A stretch of DNA of 64,000 bases from Paraburkholderia sp. BL23I1N1 (GTDB lineage: Bacteria > Pseudomonadota > Gammaproteobacteria > Burkholderiales > Burkholderiaceae): positions 3,286,001-3,350,000 of the forward strand of contig NZ_RAPV01000001.1 of the NCBI RefSeq assembly GCF_003610295.1, read 5' to 3'. The notes under the pieces are model-generated. The model saw nothing but the letters and a program-made list of their open reading frames with translations, was not told the DNA's origin and made no database searches. How positions within the stretch are numbered: position 1 is the first letter of the stretch; each line of letters begins with the position of its first letter. Below are positions 1 to 8,249 of the stretch, one piece after another. A program made the translations under genes and the position numbers.

Positions 1-61
1 TATCGCCGGCTTGCGCCGCGTGGGCAATGCCGAGGTCGGCGAGGATGGTGGAAGCGTTCAT
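1..61 (-). CDS. N-terminus of a gene running off the window, possibly aldehyde dehydrogenase
   Basis: Only the first 20 codons are inside the window, starting MNASTILADLGIAHAAQAGD. The ATG at 61-59 is preceded on the minus strand by AGGGA about six bases upstream, a good ribosome-binding site, so the start is credible. The N-terminal wording resembles family 7 aldehyde dehydrogenases (the AmaB / piperideine-6-carboxylate dehydrogenase type), but 20 residues cannot settle that and the name is a guess. The next gene on this strand begins 375 bases upstream, so they need not share a transcript. Confidence 0.5.
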   Translation of the reverse strand, partial: MNASTILADLGIAHAAQAGD

Positions 62-435
62 GAGAGTCCCTTTAATTTCCGATGCGAAACAAGAGTAAGT
101 TCGGAAACTATACACGCGGGCGTTTATGGCGGCAAGGGTATTTGCCCGGGGCGGGGCGCCGGGTGGGGCTGTAGGGGTTTGTGAGTTTGATGCACCGTAG
201 GGATGGCATGGCGTCGGGCGGTGCTGCAGGCCGCTGCCGCCGGGGCCTCGGTGGCGTCGTGCAACTCGCCCAACCGTTTCTTATTGGAAATTAATAGTTC
301 CAGCCTGGGCCAGGTTGCAGTTCGCCGACGACCGACGACGGACGCGATTCGGCTGCGGCTCGCTCTGAAAGCTGCCCCCTTTTCGAATTTTTTAATTTTC
401 TGAGGTAGCGATCGGAACAACCCATTTCGCAGCGT
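62..435. other. Intergenic, no gene seen
   Basis: No open frame here has a ribosome-binding site or a recognisable translation. The stretch is bounded by the start of the partial gene at 61 and the 3' end of the dehydratase at 436, so it should hold the promoter of the partial gene on the minus strand. I could not assign its -35 and -10 elements. Confidence 0.5.
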
Positions 436-1278
436 TCATGCAAGCGCCGCCGTAGCCCGCATGGTCAGATAGCCTTCGTGGTCTTTAGCCCACAGGTCGA
501 CAGTCCTGCCATCGGCAGAAGGTCTGCCACATACCGTAAAAGGCTGGCCAGCGAAGGTGGGCCGCAGCGCCGTGAACGCGAAGCTTTCCAGTGTTGCATC
601 CGGTTTTTCCCGGCGCACCAGATCGACGAGGAGTGTCGCGATCAGCGGTCCGTGAACGATCAGGCCAGGGTAGCCTTCGACCTCGGTCACATACGGGTAG
701 TCGTAATGGATGCGATGTCCGTTGAAGGTCAGCGCGGAGTAGCGGAACAACATCACCACGTCCGCATCGACAGTGCGACGCCACGTTTCGCCCTCCGGCG
801 CGAGCGCCGCTTGCGGCGGCCGGGCGCCCTCTTGCGGCGCATCGCGGTAGACGATGTCGTGCTCTTCTTCGAGCTTTAGTTCACCGCCGGCTTCGACGGT
901 GTGTTGCACCGTCACGAACACGAGTCGGCCCGAGCGGCCGGTCTTGTCTTCGATATTGGCGATGGTCGACGTGCGTTTCGCATGCTCGCCAACTTTGAGC
1001 GGCGCGTGGAACGTCAGGCGTCCGCCGGCCCACATGCGGCGCGGCAGCGGCACCGGCGGCAGAAATCCGCCGCGCTTCGGATGTCCGTCCGGACCGACCT
1101 CGGACAGCGGCGCGATCGGCAGAAAGTACAGCCAGTGCCAGAGCGGTGGCACCGTATCGCCACTTTCTTCCCGGTCCAGGGTCGCGGCCATTGCCGTCAG
1201 CGGGAACGCGGTGATGTCGTCTTCGGTCACCGCCTCCTTGTTGAGCCAGTCGTCGAGTTTCTCTGGAGAGGCAGACAT
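436..1278 (-). CDS. MaoC-like / HTD2-type hydroxyacyl-thioester dehydratase
   Basis: A 280-residue double hot-dog protein of the HTD2 / mesaconyl-C4-CoA hydratase type, which hydrates or dehydrates acyl-CoA thioesters in the cytoplasm. The N-terminal half carries the substrate-tunnel region (PPLWHWLYFLPIAPLSEVGPDG). The C-terminal half carries the hydratase-like segment FNGHRIHYD followed by GLIVHGPL, matching the hydratase-2 pattern in which an Asp/Asn-His pair activates water. The length fits the fused-domain family. The gene stands alone on the minus strand, with an oxygenase diverging from it. The true acyl-CoA substrate cannot be read from the sequence; branched-chain or dicarboxylic acyl-CoAs are possible. 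Confidence 0.8.
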   Translation of the reverse strand: MSASPEKLDDWLNKEAVTEDDITAFPLTAMAATLDREESGDTVPPLWHWLYFLPIAPLSEVGPDGHPKRGGFLPPVPLPRRMWAGGRLTFHAPLKVGEHAKRTSTIANIEDKTGRSGRLVFVTVQHTVEAGGELKLEEEHDIVYRDAPQEGARPPQAALAPEGETWRRTVDADVVMLFRYSALTFNGHRIHYDYPYVTEVEGYPGLIVHGPLIATLLVDLVRREKPDATLESFAFTALRPTFAGQPFTVCGRPSADGRTVDLWAKDHEGYLTMRATAALA

Positions 1279-1506
1279 GGGTGAGGCCTCCGAATATGCG
1301 TGTTGCGCTAAATAGGGTCTTACTATGAACCTCGCGGCACGTTTCGCGAAGTTTGCATTGTCGAGTCAAGCCTTTGCTCTTGCTCAGACTTCGAGCGGTG
1401 CGGCCATAACAATACGGGAATTGAAGAGCAAGAGTCGGAGTGCATGATCTTAGTTGCGTCATTACACTCAGTCATCACTCGATGAACCGCCTTACGGAGA
1501 ATGCTC

Positions 1507-2319
1507 ATGAATACGGTCGCGAAGGACCCGCACTCGCTGTCGCCCGAGTTGGACCTGGGGTTCGAGCCCAATCCGAAACACGCGAGGGTATTGGAGCCAG
1601 GCACTGCCTCCGATTCGCTAACGCAGCGTGTCGACGCGATCGACTGGTTCGATGCCGAAGAAGAGCTGAACGGACATGGCTGCGCGATGCTGCGCAATCT
1701 GCTCACCGCGCGGGAATGCGACGCGTTGACCGCACTCTATCCGCGCGACGATCTGTATCGCAGCCGCGTGGTGATGGCGCGGCATGGTTTCGGCCGTGGT
1801 GAATACAAGTACTTTGCGTATCCGCTACCGCATCTGATTGGTGATTTGCGCACGAAACTCTATCCGCACCTCGCACCGGTCGCAAATCGCTGGAACGAGG
1901 TGATGAAAATCGATGTGCGCTATCCGGCCGCGCACGACGAATTCGTCGAACGCTGCCACGCCGCCGGTCAGCTGCGCCCCACGCCTCTGATGCTTCAATA
2001 CGCCACGGACGACTACAACTGCCTGCATCAGGATCTGTATGGCGAGCACGTCTTCCCGCTTCAGGTCGCGATTCTGCTATCCGAGCCCGGCGAGGATTTC
2101 ACGGGTGGGGAGTTCGTCATGATGGAGCAGCGTCCGCGGATGCAGTCGCGCACGGAAGTCGTGCCGCTCCGCAAGGGCGACGCGGTGGTGTTTGCGGTTC
2201 ATCACCGGCCGGTGCAGGGCACGCGGGGCGTGTATCGCGTGAATCTGCGGCACGGCGTGAGCCGGTTGCGGTCGGGTCACCGGCACACGCTTGGGGTGAT
2301 TTTTCATGACGCGACTTGA
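1507..2319 (+). CDS. 2-oxoglutarate/Fe(II)-dependent oxygenase
   Basis: A 270-residue protein with a C-terminal double-stranded beta-helix fold of the prolyl-4-hydroxylase-like oxygenase group. Iron ligands are visible as HQD (about H174/D176) and a distal His near residue 249 in NLRHGVS; R259, ten residues later, is placed to bind 2-oxoglutarate. The TGGEF and KGDAVVF segments are also typical. I prefer the ATG at 1507 over that at 1501 because GGAG at 1496-1499 then has a seven-base spacing. It is divergent from the dehydratase gene. The substrate (protein, DNA or small molecule) is unknown. Confidence 0.82.
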   Translation: MNTVAKDPHSLSPELDLGFEPNPKHARVLEPGTASDSLTQRVDAIDWFDAEEELNGHGCAMLRNLLTARECDALTALYPRDDLYRSRVVMARHGFGRGEYKYFAYPLPHLIGDLRTKLYPHLAPVANRWNEVMKIDVRYPAAHDEFVERCHAAGQLRPTPLMLQYATDDYNCLHQDLYGEHVFPLQVAILLSEPGEDFTGGEFVMMEQRPRMQSRTEVVPLRKGDAVVFAVHHRPVQGTRGVYRVNLRHGVSRLRSGHRHTLGVIFHDAT

Positions 2320-2483
2320 TTGAGTTCGACGCGGTATGCATCGGTCTTGCGCAGGTGGCGATGGGGTTTGGGTCTGTTGGCCTTATGGATTAGACAAGTG
2401 TCTCATGCGAGACTCAAGCTAACGGCGAAGCGGACGGACGCGACACGCTCGCTACTACTATGAATTGGGGCACACGACCGCTA

Positions 2484-3203
2484 TTACCAACCAGGCACTC
2501 CGCCCATTGCCTTGAATTGCGCGTAACTGATCATCTGAAAATGCTGGCGGCCGGTCAATCGTAAAATCATCTTTGAGTCGTCAGGCGGAATTTCTCCGAA
2601 CATCTCGTAGTGAGATGCGAGCGTACTCACGTAGTTGACCGTCGGAACGGTTGAGTGGACACGCATGTAGCCTCCGGTTTGCACGGCGTCCCAGAATCGC
2701 CTGTCGCCCACGATGCTTTCGCGCGTGTCCTTGAAGAGCCACGCCGTGCATGCGGGAAAGGCAGTGCGCGTAAGGAGATAGCAATTGGTGTCGCTAAAAT
2801 CGACGCCGTTGGACTCTTTACAGATGCCGAGCATACGACCGTCTGCAGTGAAAATATTTCGAGCCGCCGTGACGACTTGCGCCCCCGTTTTCTCGACGAT
2901 CATGCGCATCGTTTCGACATGGTTTGGCTCAAACCAGTTGTCGGAGTCAAGAAAACAAATCGCGTCAAATCCATTGGCGGCTGCGCAAGCGGCACCTACA
3001 CCGCGAGGAGTATCCCCGTAGTCGGCGTGATTGGGAATCTTGATGTGGACCACACCCGTCCAGCTATCAACTTCGGAGGCGGGAAATCCATCGGCGACCA
3101 TAAAGTGGGTCACGTCGCCTAGCTGCGCAAGGACTCTTTCGTGACATCTTCGTAAGACGTGACGCGGCTCTTTGTAGTAGGCGCTAATGACGGCGACTCG
3201 CAT
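2484..3203 (-). CDS. Family 2-like (GT-A) glycosyltransferase
   Basis: About 239 residues. The N-terminus VAVISAYYKEP followed by an alternating hydrophobic pattern is a nucleotide-sugar-binding Rossmann-like half. FLDSDNW (D86-S-D88) is a DxD-type motif that binds the divalent metal and the sugar nucleotide. There is no signal peptide or membrane helix, so it should act in the cytoplasm, probably on a surface glycan. The ATG at 3203 is preferred to the one at 3221 because only the former has a GAG-type ribosome-binding site at sensible spacing. No other polysaccharide genes lie nearby, so the acceptor is unknown. Confidence 0.7.
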   Translation of the reverse strand: MRVAVISAYYKEPRHVLRRCHERVLAQLGDVTHFMVADGFPASEVDSWTGVVHIKIPNHADYGDTPRGVGAACAAANGFDAICFLDSDNWFEPNHVETMRMIVEKTGAQVVTAARNIFTADGRMLGICKESNGVDFSDTNCYLLTRTAFPACTAWLFKDTRESIVGDRRFWDAVQTGGYMRVHSTVPTVNYVSTLASHYEMFGEIPPDDSKMILRLTGRQHFQMISYAQFKAMGGVPGW

Positions 3204-3749
3204 GAAGGCTCTTCGTGACATAGGTGGTGCGGCGCATTATATATATCGGCAGCTCACTCAAGACTATCTCAATTACCGGCCGTCCGAAACGCCATCAAGC
3301 CTTCACGCAACCACCGGTACTCAGGGCATACCGTTCCGGCAAGCGCGCAGCGCAAGGCGGGAGGTATGACGGCCTTTGCATGGCCGCCGCGCCTCCCGTT
3401 CGCCAAGGAATTAGGTGTGCAGGTGTGATTTGTTGTTCAGACAAGTGAGTTGTCCACGCTGTGTGGGTAAAGAAGCGCGCGCTTCCCGCTGCACCGCCAT
3501 CCTCCAGCGACTTCCTTAGCGAACGACACGGGTCTTCAAGAACAGGTAGCCAGACGGGATGATGCCGACGGCCGTGCCGTTCCAGTTATTCCGGGAAATT
3601 GATAGGCATCCGGCAGGCACGATATTGCGCGCCGCCGGACGATCGTGATAGGGGACAATTGCACTTCGCCTCCGGGCATCAGCGGCGCCGCTTCTGTCCC
3701 CTCGGTGCCATGACAAAACGTCGGTCGGATGGTACTTACCCTCTGATTG
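3204..3749. other. Intergenic stretch, no convincing gene
   Basis: About 550 bases between the glycosyltransferase start and the small RHS-partner gene. A minus-strand open frame ending at 3516 finishes with a plausible-looking tail (NNWNGTAVGIIPSGYLFLKT), but it has no start signal and no recognised family. It may be the debris of another RHS-type tip or partner gene. Nothing else is supported. Confidence 0.4.
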
Positions 3750-4026
3750 TTACTCTTCTGACGGCTTGTCGATTGGGTGCTGCGTGACCGTCATGTATTG
3801 TTTGATCTCCGGCTGACCCAGTGCAATCAGATTGAGCACGCCCCCCCCCAAACCGACGCGCGAATTCGTCGTCAAGCTTGAAATCGAATTCGTCCAACAG
3901 GATCGGTGCTTTAAGCGTTCGAGCCAAGAGCGGCGCCAGCTTTGCAGGGTCAACTAACTGTAAAACCAACTGTTGACTATCTTCGTCGTAGGTTACGACC
4001 ACTGAACGCGGGGGATAGTTATCCAT
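3750..4026 (-). pseudogene. Small RHS-partner (candidate immunity) gene, frameshifted at a G9 tract
   Basis: The ATG at 4026-4024 overlaps the TGA of the RHS frame by one base (TGATG), so the two are translationally coupled. The protein starts MDNYPPRSVVVTYDEDSQQL. The frame breaks in a run of nine G on the coding strand (3841-3849 on the plus strand). With eight G it would continue FGGGVLNLIALGQPEIKQYM and stop at 3750, giving about 91 residues. As written it reads into an unrelated tail ending at 3736. A small soluble gene right after an RHS tip is usually the immunity protein; that role is inferred from position only. The run could be an assembly error, a true mutation or a phase-variable switch. 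Confidence 0.6.
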
Positions 4027-6431
4027 CAATGACCTCTACACTCTTGGTAATCTTGGAATCCCTGCTGCTTGCACAGCGCACGGCCTCGTTTTTTGCCCAT
4101 TATGGTGCCAAGCGAATTGCAAATTTGCATATCGTACTGATACTTTGCAAAGCAATCCCCCTCACGCCACTCCTTACCACCGCCGCTCCCACATTTAACC
4201 ATTCCAGCGTCGCCGCTTCCGGCTCCAAAGAGAGCGCTGTAAAGCATTGACCTCTTCGCTGAGCCAGTCAGGTCCGGTACAAGAGCAGGATAAGGAACCT
4301 GCGACTGATCGCTCAGCATCAGCTCCATTGTCTCGCCCCAATCCGGCAGTGTATCGCTCAGGTCACTATCAAAAAGCTTCCCTGTGAACTTCGCCTTCCA
4401 CGCCATGTAGCATTCAACACACATTTTTGGAACGAAGGCTCCGGCGTCAGCGCTGATTCCTGTAAGCATAGGTGGCGGCCCAACCGGATCATTGCCCAAC
4501 TCCCAGTTGGTCAGCCACACACCTAGCTCAGCGTCACTGATCGGCTGCCGCCACGCGCCGTTAGTTGAGACCTTCGCTGAATGTGACGACACCGTGCCAT
4601 TCGCAGCATATTGATAGTCGACCGCCAGTACACGGAAGAGTCCGCCATTTACCGAACTTGCTGGTTCGTTGTACTGGAAAGACTTTACGCGGCCACGTTC
4701 ATCGTAAGCGATACTTGCCTGACCGCTGTTACCCGCTATTTGTGTTGCACGGTTCGCGGCGTTTCGCTCAAGCGTTCGCATCGCCCAACCCGACACGGCA
4801 TCGTTCGTCGTTGCGATGTTTCCCTTCGCGTCGTAGGTATAGGTCCAGTCCTCAAGTTTCTGGCCGTCCTGGATGACTGTGGCTGACAAGAGACGCCCCG
4901 CTCCATCGTAACTAGCGCCGACCGTCATCTTGCTGCCCGTCCCGACCGCCTGCATCCCCTGTTCGCCTGTCAGGTCAGTCGTTTGCACCTCTGCGTAGCC
5001 AGTCGCGTTGCCTTGCGCGTCATAAACGAACGCACGGATCTTGCCCGGCGTTGCGACGAAATGCGGACGCAACGAACTAGCATCGGTGTACTCAATCGTC
5101 GTTACCGTCTTATTCCCAGCAACTGTTGCAATTGCCTTCGTTGGCCGGTTGGCGCTATCCCAGGTGTACTGGACACTTCCATCGGGCGTCTGCCGCTGCT
5201 TCAGATTCCCTGCTGCATCCCACGTCCGCGAAACCGTGCCGCCTGGCGTAGCAATTGAACGAGGACGCAACGTGTCGACGACATCCAAGCTGTACGTGGT
5301 CGTGCCGGACATGTCGTTGAGCGTCGTCACGCCGCGACCTTAGCTGAATGAGACATTACGCGTCGTGTCGGGATGGGTGACCGAAACTGCACGTCCGCTG
5401 GCATCGCATGTCCACGTTGCAGTCCGCGAGCCGGATTCATTTTTTACGCCCGTCAATGCGTTGGGGAAGCGGGCATCTTCGTACAAAAACTGACGAACGT
5501 AGCCATATGGTGCAGTTACCGAAGCAAGATTGCCCTTTCCATCGTAAGCATAGGATGTGGGCATTCCCAAAGGATCGACCAGGGTAACGACACGGTCGTT
5601 ACTGTCGTATTCCAACCTGATTGAGGTCGCCGTTGCCTGTATTACGTTATCGGTTGGCCACTCGGCGATAGTTGACGGCCGCTGCCTACCGTCATATATG
5701 ACCTTGCGGATCACACCCGTACGGGTTGTTTCGGAATAGAACTTGCCAGTGGCATCCGAGTAGGCTTCCGTCGTACCAAGCAGTTCGTCCCTCAGGTGGA
5801 AGTACCCGCCGCCAGCTTTCGTCAGGGAGAGCTCGCGATGTCCTGGCACGACCCAAGCTCCGCCAATCCACTTGAAATTCAGAACTTGTTGGTCACCTCG
5901 ATAAGCAACAATGTGCGGCTCGCTCGCGTTGGCACCAAGCAGATCAAGCCTTCGCTGCCAGTTGTTGACCCAGTTGTGCCCCATCGTTGTCTGCGTGGCG
6001 TCATAGGGCTTCGAAAGATAGGTGCGTTTAAAGACGAGTGGAAGCGTATCGCCGCTGGCAAAATCAGCCTCGGAAAGCGTGACGATGCCCTTTGCTGGCA
6101 ACACCGGGTCCGCCACCGGGCAAGAGTCGTCAGACTGAGGCGGAACCGGGACGCCACGGCAATAGTCCGCTATCCAATTCGATGCATTAGGACAGTTGTA
6201 GTAATTCATTGGGCCATACGGGTCGTCAGCACCCGTCGACATAGGCGATGTTCCTGCGACCTGGACAGCGCAGGTCGGAGTGCCGGGAATCCCGAGGGAC
6301 TTCTGATACGTCTGCATGCATTGCATGTATTCGGCCGCGTTTGCACCGAACGCGACCATAAGCAGCATGAATGCGGCCAGCAGGCGGGCCGCCATGCCCG
6401 CCGGTCCCTCATTGATTCTTTTGTTTTTCAT
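4026..6431 (-). pseudogene. Sec-exported RHS/YD-repeat protein, interrupted by an in-frame TAA
   Basis: About 800 codons. The ATG at 6431 has AAGGA five bases upstream and starts a clear signal peptide (MKNKRINEG, a hydrophobic core, then GANAAEY). A DUF6531-like N-terminal region follows, with GDTLPLVFKRTYLSK and MGHNWVNNWQRR. Several YD repeats come next (YDGKGNLASVTAPYG, TWDAAGNLKQRQTPDG, YDAKGNIATTNDAVSG). At 5342-5340 a TAA replaces what is probably a Tyr codon (SFS-stop-GRGV), and the same frame then stays open to 4026. The C-terminal tip lacks the usual DPIGL core-closing motif and ends in a Cys-rich segment (MVKCGSGGGKEWREGDCFAK, then ICNS, LCKQ, ECRG). Readthrough or sequence error cannot be excluded. 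Confidence 0.75.
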
Positions 6432-6855
6432 AGTCATCCTTATTGGTTGTACTTGTTTGAAGCCCAAGCACCCTATAAGGAGCATTCCATCGTCGCTATC
6501 CGACAATTCCTAAAATTACATTTTCCCTGTGTCTGTACAAACGTTACTGTCACGCCCCTTACGCAGTCCGTAGGGATTTACGAAAGAGCTCGTCAGTCAT
6601 CAACGCATCGCAGTGAAAAAAACTGGAACGTCAGACGCTGGATACCCGTACGTGAAGTAATTGGACGCTGGCACCCAAACCAAGGCAGATTGGAAGGGAA
6701 GAGAAGGGCCGCGTAGAGCGTCGCCCGAAAGGGAGATGAGTAGCGCAAGAAAGCGCTACGAGATTAATCGCAATACCAAGTGCGATTTCAAAAATCAGCC
6801 CCGTCAAAAACCGGGCCAAACCTCACCGGCTAGCCGTCCGAACGGCGGCCGCAAA

Positions 6856-6892
6856 GTTATCCCCAGTTTTTGTTCGCAAGCCTGTGGATAAC
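6856..6892. promoter_or_regulatory. Inverted pair of DnaA-box-like sequences
   Basis: GTTATCCCCAG at 6856-6866 faces CTGTGGATAAC at 6882-6892. The second contains a perfect DnaA box on the minus strand (TTATCCACA, 6883-6891); the first differs at one base. The arms match at 10 of 11 positions with 15 bases between. Two boxes alone do not make an origin, and no replication gene is near. This could be a DnaA titration or regulatory site, or chance. Confidence 0.35.
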
Positions 6893-6948
6893 ATTCTGGC
6901 AAGCACGCCAAGTACTTGATGTATTTGGTTTCTGTTGCGCTGCACGTC

Positions 6949-6974
6949 GGCGTGACCGCATGAACGGTCACGCC
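6949..6974. terminator. Perfect hairpin downstream of cbtA
   Basis: GGCGTGACCG (6949-6958), a six-base loop and CGGTCACGCC (6965-6974) form a perfect ten-base-pair stem about 55 bases after the cbtA stop. No T-run follows on the minus strand, so it would be a weak intrinsic terminator or an RNA-stabilising hairpin. Confidence 0.4.
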
Positions 6975-7030
6975 TCACGCGCCAAAAAGTAAAAGGCTTC
7001 GCGGCAACCTACGCCGCCTCACCTCTCACA

Positions 7031-7777
7031 TCAAAGATAAGCAGACTTCGCCACACCACGTTCCGCGGAAGCCATCAGTTTGCTCCGCTCAACCATAGCG
7101 CCAAACAGCAGCCCAATGGTCGTCCACATAATCACCTGCATCCCGATCGCGGCAACGCGGAACTTCCACAACAGTACCGCCGGGAAGGCCGCCGGCACTT
7201 CGTTGATCACGGGCATCGACAGTTGCACGGCCGCAATGATCACGACAAACAGCACACCGGCCACGATCGAGCCATTCCACGCACCCAGTTTCAATGCAGC
7301 GCGGCGCCGCACCTTCAGGGAGAACACCATCGCAGCGATTGAGATTGCGATCATCAGGAAGAATAAGCCGGTCCGCATCCCGATCGTCTCCGGGTCGCCC
7401 ACCGAGGGTGGATTCGCCGGATATTTGATGTTTGGAACGATCACCAGCGTGATAAACGCGCCAAGCGCCAGCCATGCGGACAAGGCGCGCGCACTCAATG
7501 CGCCGACGCGGCCGTACGCAAACGCGAACACCAATGAGAACAGCCCACCGAACGCGGCGCCATACGTCACGACGCCCGTCAACAATCCCAAGCCCGCTTG
7601 CGTGCCGCGGCTCACCAGTTCGGGTTCGGGCGCGTCGCCTTTGGCGGCATCGGCCTTTTCCTCGAAAGAGATCGCCTGATCAACCTGCGGTTCGCCCACC
7701 AATTTGGCGAAGCCGAACGTGAGCAACCCCGCGGCGATGCCTGCAAGCATCCCGCGTACCAACAATTTACCAACCAT
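7031..7777 (-). CDS. cbtA: Predicted cobalt transporter subunit CbtA
   Basis: A 248-residue inner-membrane protein with five or six hydrophobic segments, starting MVGKLLVRGMLAGIAAGLLT, with an acidic periplasmic-type loop (EEKADAAKGDAPEPE) and a conserved-looking NIKYPANPPSVGDPETIG segment. These features fit the CbtA family, which works with the one-helix CbtB in cobalamin-regulated cobalt uptake. It starts 11 bases after the cbtB stop, so the two form an operon downstream of a cobalamin riboswitch. That regulation strongly supports the cobalt role. The transport mechanism of the family is not well established. Confidence 0.88.
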   Translation of the reverse strand: MVGKLLVRGMLAGIAAGLLTFGFAKLVGEPQVDQAISFEEKADAAKGDAPEPELVSRGTQAGLGLLTGVVTYGAAFGGLFSLVFAFAYGRVGALSARALSAWLALGAFITLVIVPNIKYPANPPSVGDPETIGMRTGLFFLMIAISIAAMVFSLKVRRRAALKLGAWNGSIVAGVLFVVIIAAVQLSMPVINEVPAAFPAVLLWKFRVAAIGMQVIMWTTIGLLFGAMVERSKLMASAERGVAKSAYL

Positions 7778-7788
7778 GTTCGACTCCG

Positions 7789-8010
7789 TTAGTGGCAGGG
7801 AAAGCCGAGCAGATGGCGGCCGTCGTGCACGAATTCGTGCACATACATGCCAGGCACCAGAGACGTGGCGCCTTCTTCGGCACCCACGAAATAAATCGCG
7901 AGCAACAGCAGCAAACCGCCGAACACGATCCAGGGCAGCAGTTCACGCAGCGGAATCGGCGTGGGTTGGGCGACAGGCTGAGTCGCGGAATCGAAAACAG
8001 CGTTGGACAT
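7789..8010 (-). CDS. cbtB: Cobalt transporter subunit CbtB
   Basis: A 73-residue protein with one transmembrane helix (LLPWIVFGGLLLLLAIYFVG) and the CbtB signature tail YVHEFVHDGRHLLGFPCH, whose clustered His and Cys residues are expected to bind cobalt. The ATG at 8010 is chosen because AGGAG lies about eight bases upstream; an in-frame ATG nine bases earlier would sit directly on that site. It is the first gene of cbtBA, and the leader carries the riboswitch. Confidence 0.9.
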   Translation of the reverse strand: MSNAVFDSATQPVAQPTPIPLRELLPWIVFGGLLLLLAIYFVGAEEGATSLVPGMYVHEFVHDGRHLLGFPCH

Positions 8011-8068
8011 AATGGACATCTCCTGGGGGTAACGCGCCCCGATAGTCGATTGAAGAGGGATGGTGCAA

Positions 8069-8160
8069 AGCTCAGGTCTGGCTTTCGGCTTGTAAATACC
8101 GATTACAGTGGCGCGACCGCGCCGGGCTCTCACCGGCTTCCGTGCTTCGCAGTGTCGCTA
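8069..8160 (-). promoter_or_regulatory. Cobalamin riboswitch controlling cbtBA
   Basis: Reading the minus strand 5' to 3', the leader contains GGAAGCCGGTGAGAGCCCGG, then GCGCGGTCGCGCCACTGTAA, then the B12-box-like AAGCCAGACCTGAGCT (complement of 8070-8085). Their order and spacing match the conserved core of cobalamin riboswitches. The aptamer ends about 60 bases before the cbtB ATG, leaving room for an expression platform near the ribosome-binding site. Binding of cobalamin should lower cbtBA expression when B12 is plentiful. The outer P1 boundary is approximate, because upstream stems could extend it toward 8220. Confidence 0.9.
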
Positions 8161-8249
8161 TTCTACGCGCTAAACTTTGCCTCCCGGCAAGGCAAAGCAT
8201 GGTCGCACGCCTCCTGCTTCAGTCCGGCCTTTATGATGGAATCAACTGA

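Larger units (their letters stand above)
6432..7030. other. Intergenic stretch with hairpins and a DnaA-box pair
   Basis: About 600 bases without a supportable gene. It holds the promoter side of the RHS gene, a short hairpin (GTAGCGC, six-base loop, GCGCTAC at 6740-6759), the inverted DnaA-box-like pair at 6856-6892 and a perfect ten-base hairpin at 6949-6974. Minus-strand open frames here have no ribosome-binding site and no recognisable content. Confidence 0.5.

Noticed and set aside
124..420. Minus-strand open frame of 98 codons in the first intergenic gap
   Set aside because: Its translation is low-complexity and basic, with no ribosome-binding site.
6631..6819. Minus-strand open frame of 62 codons with a hydrophobic start
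   Set aside because: It has no start signal and its second half looks like translated non-coding sequence; not enough support.
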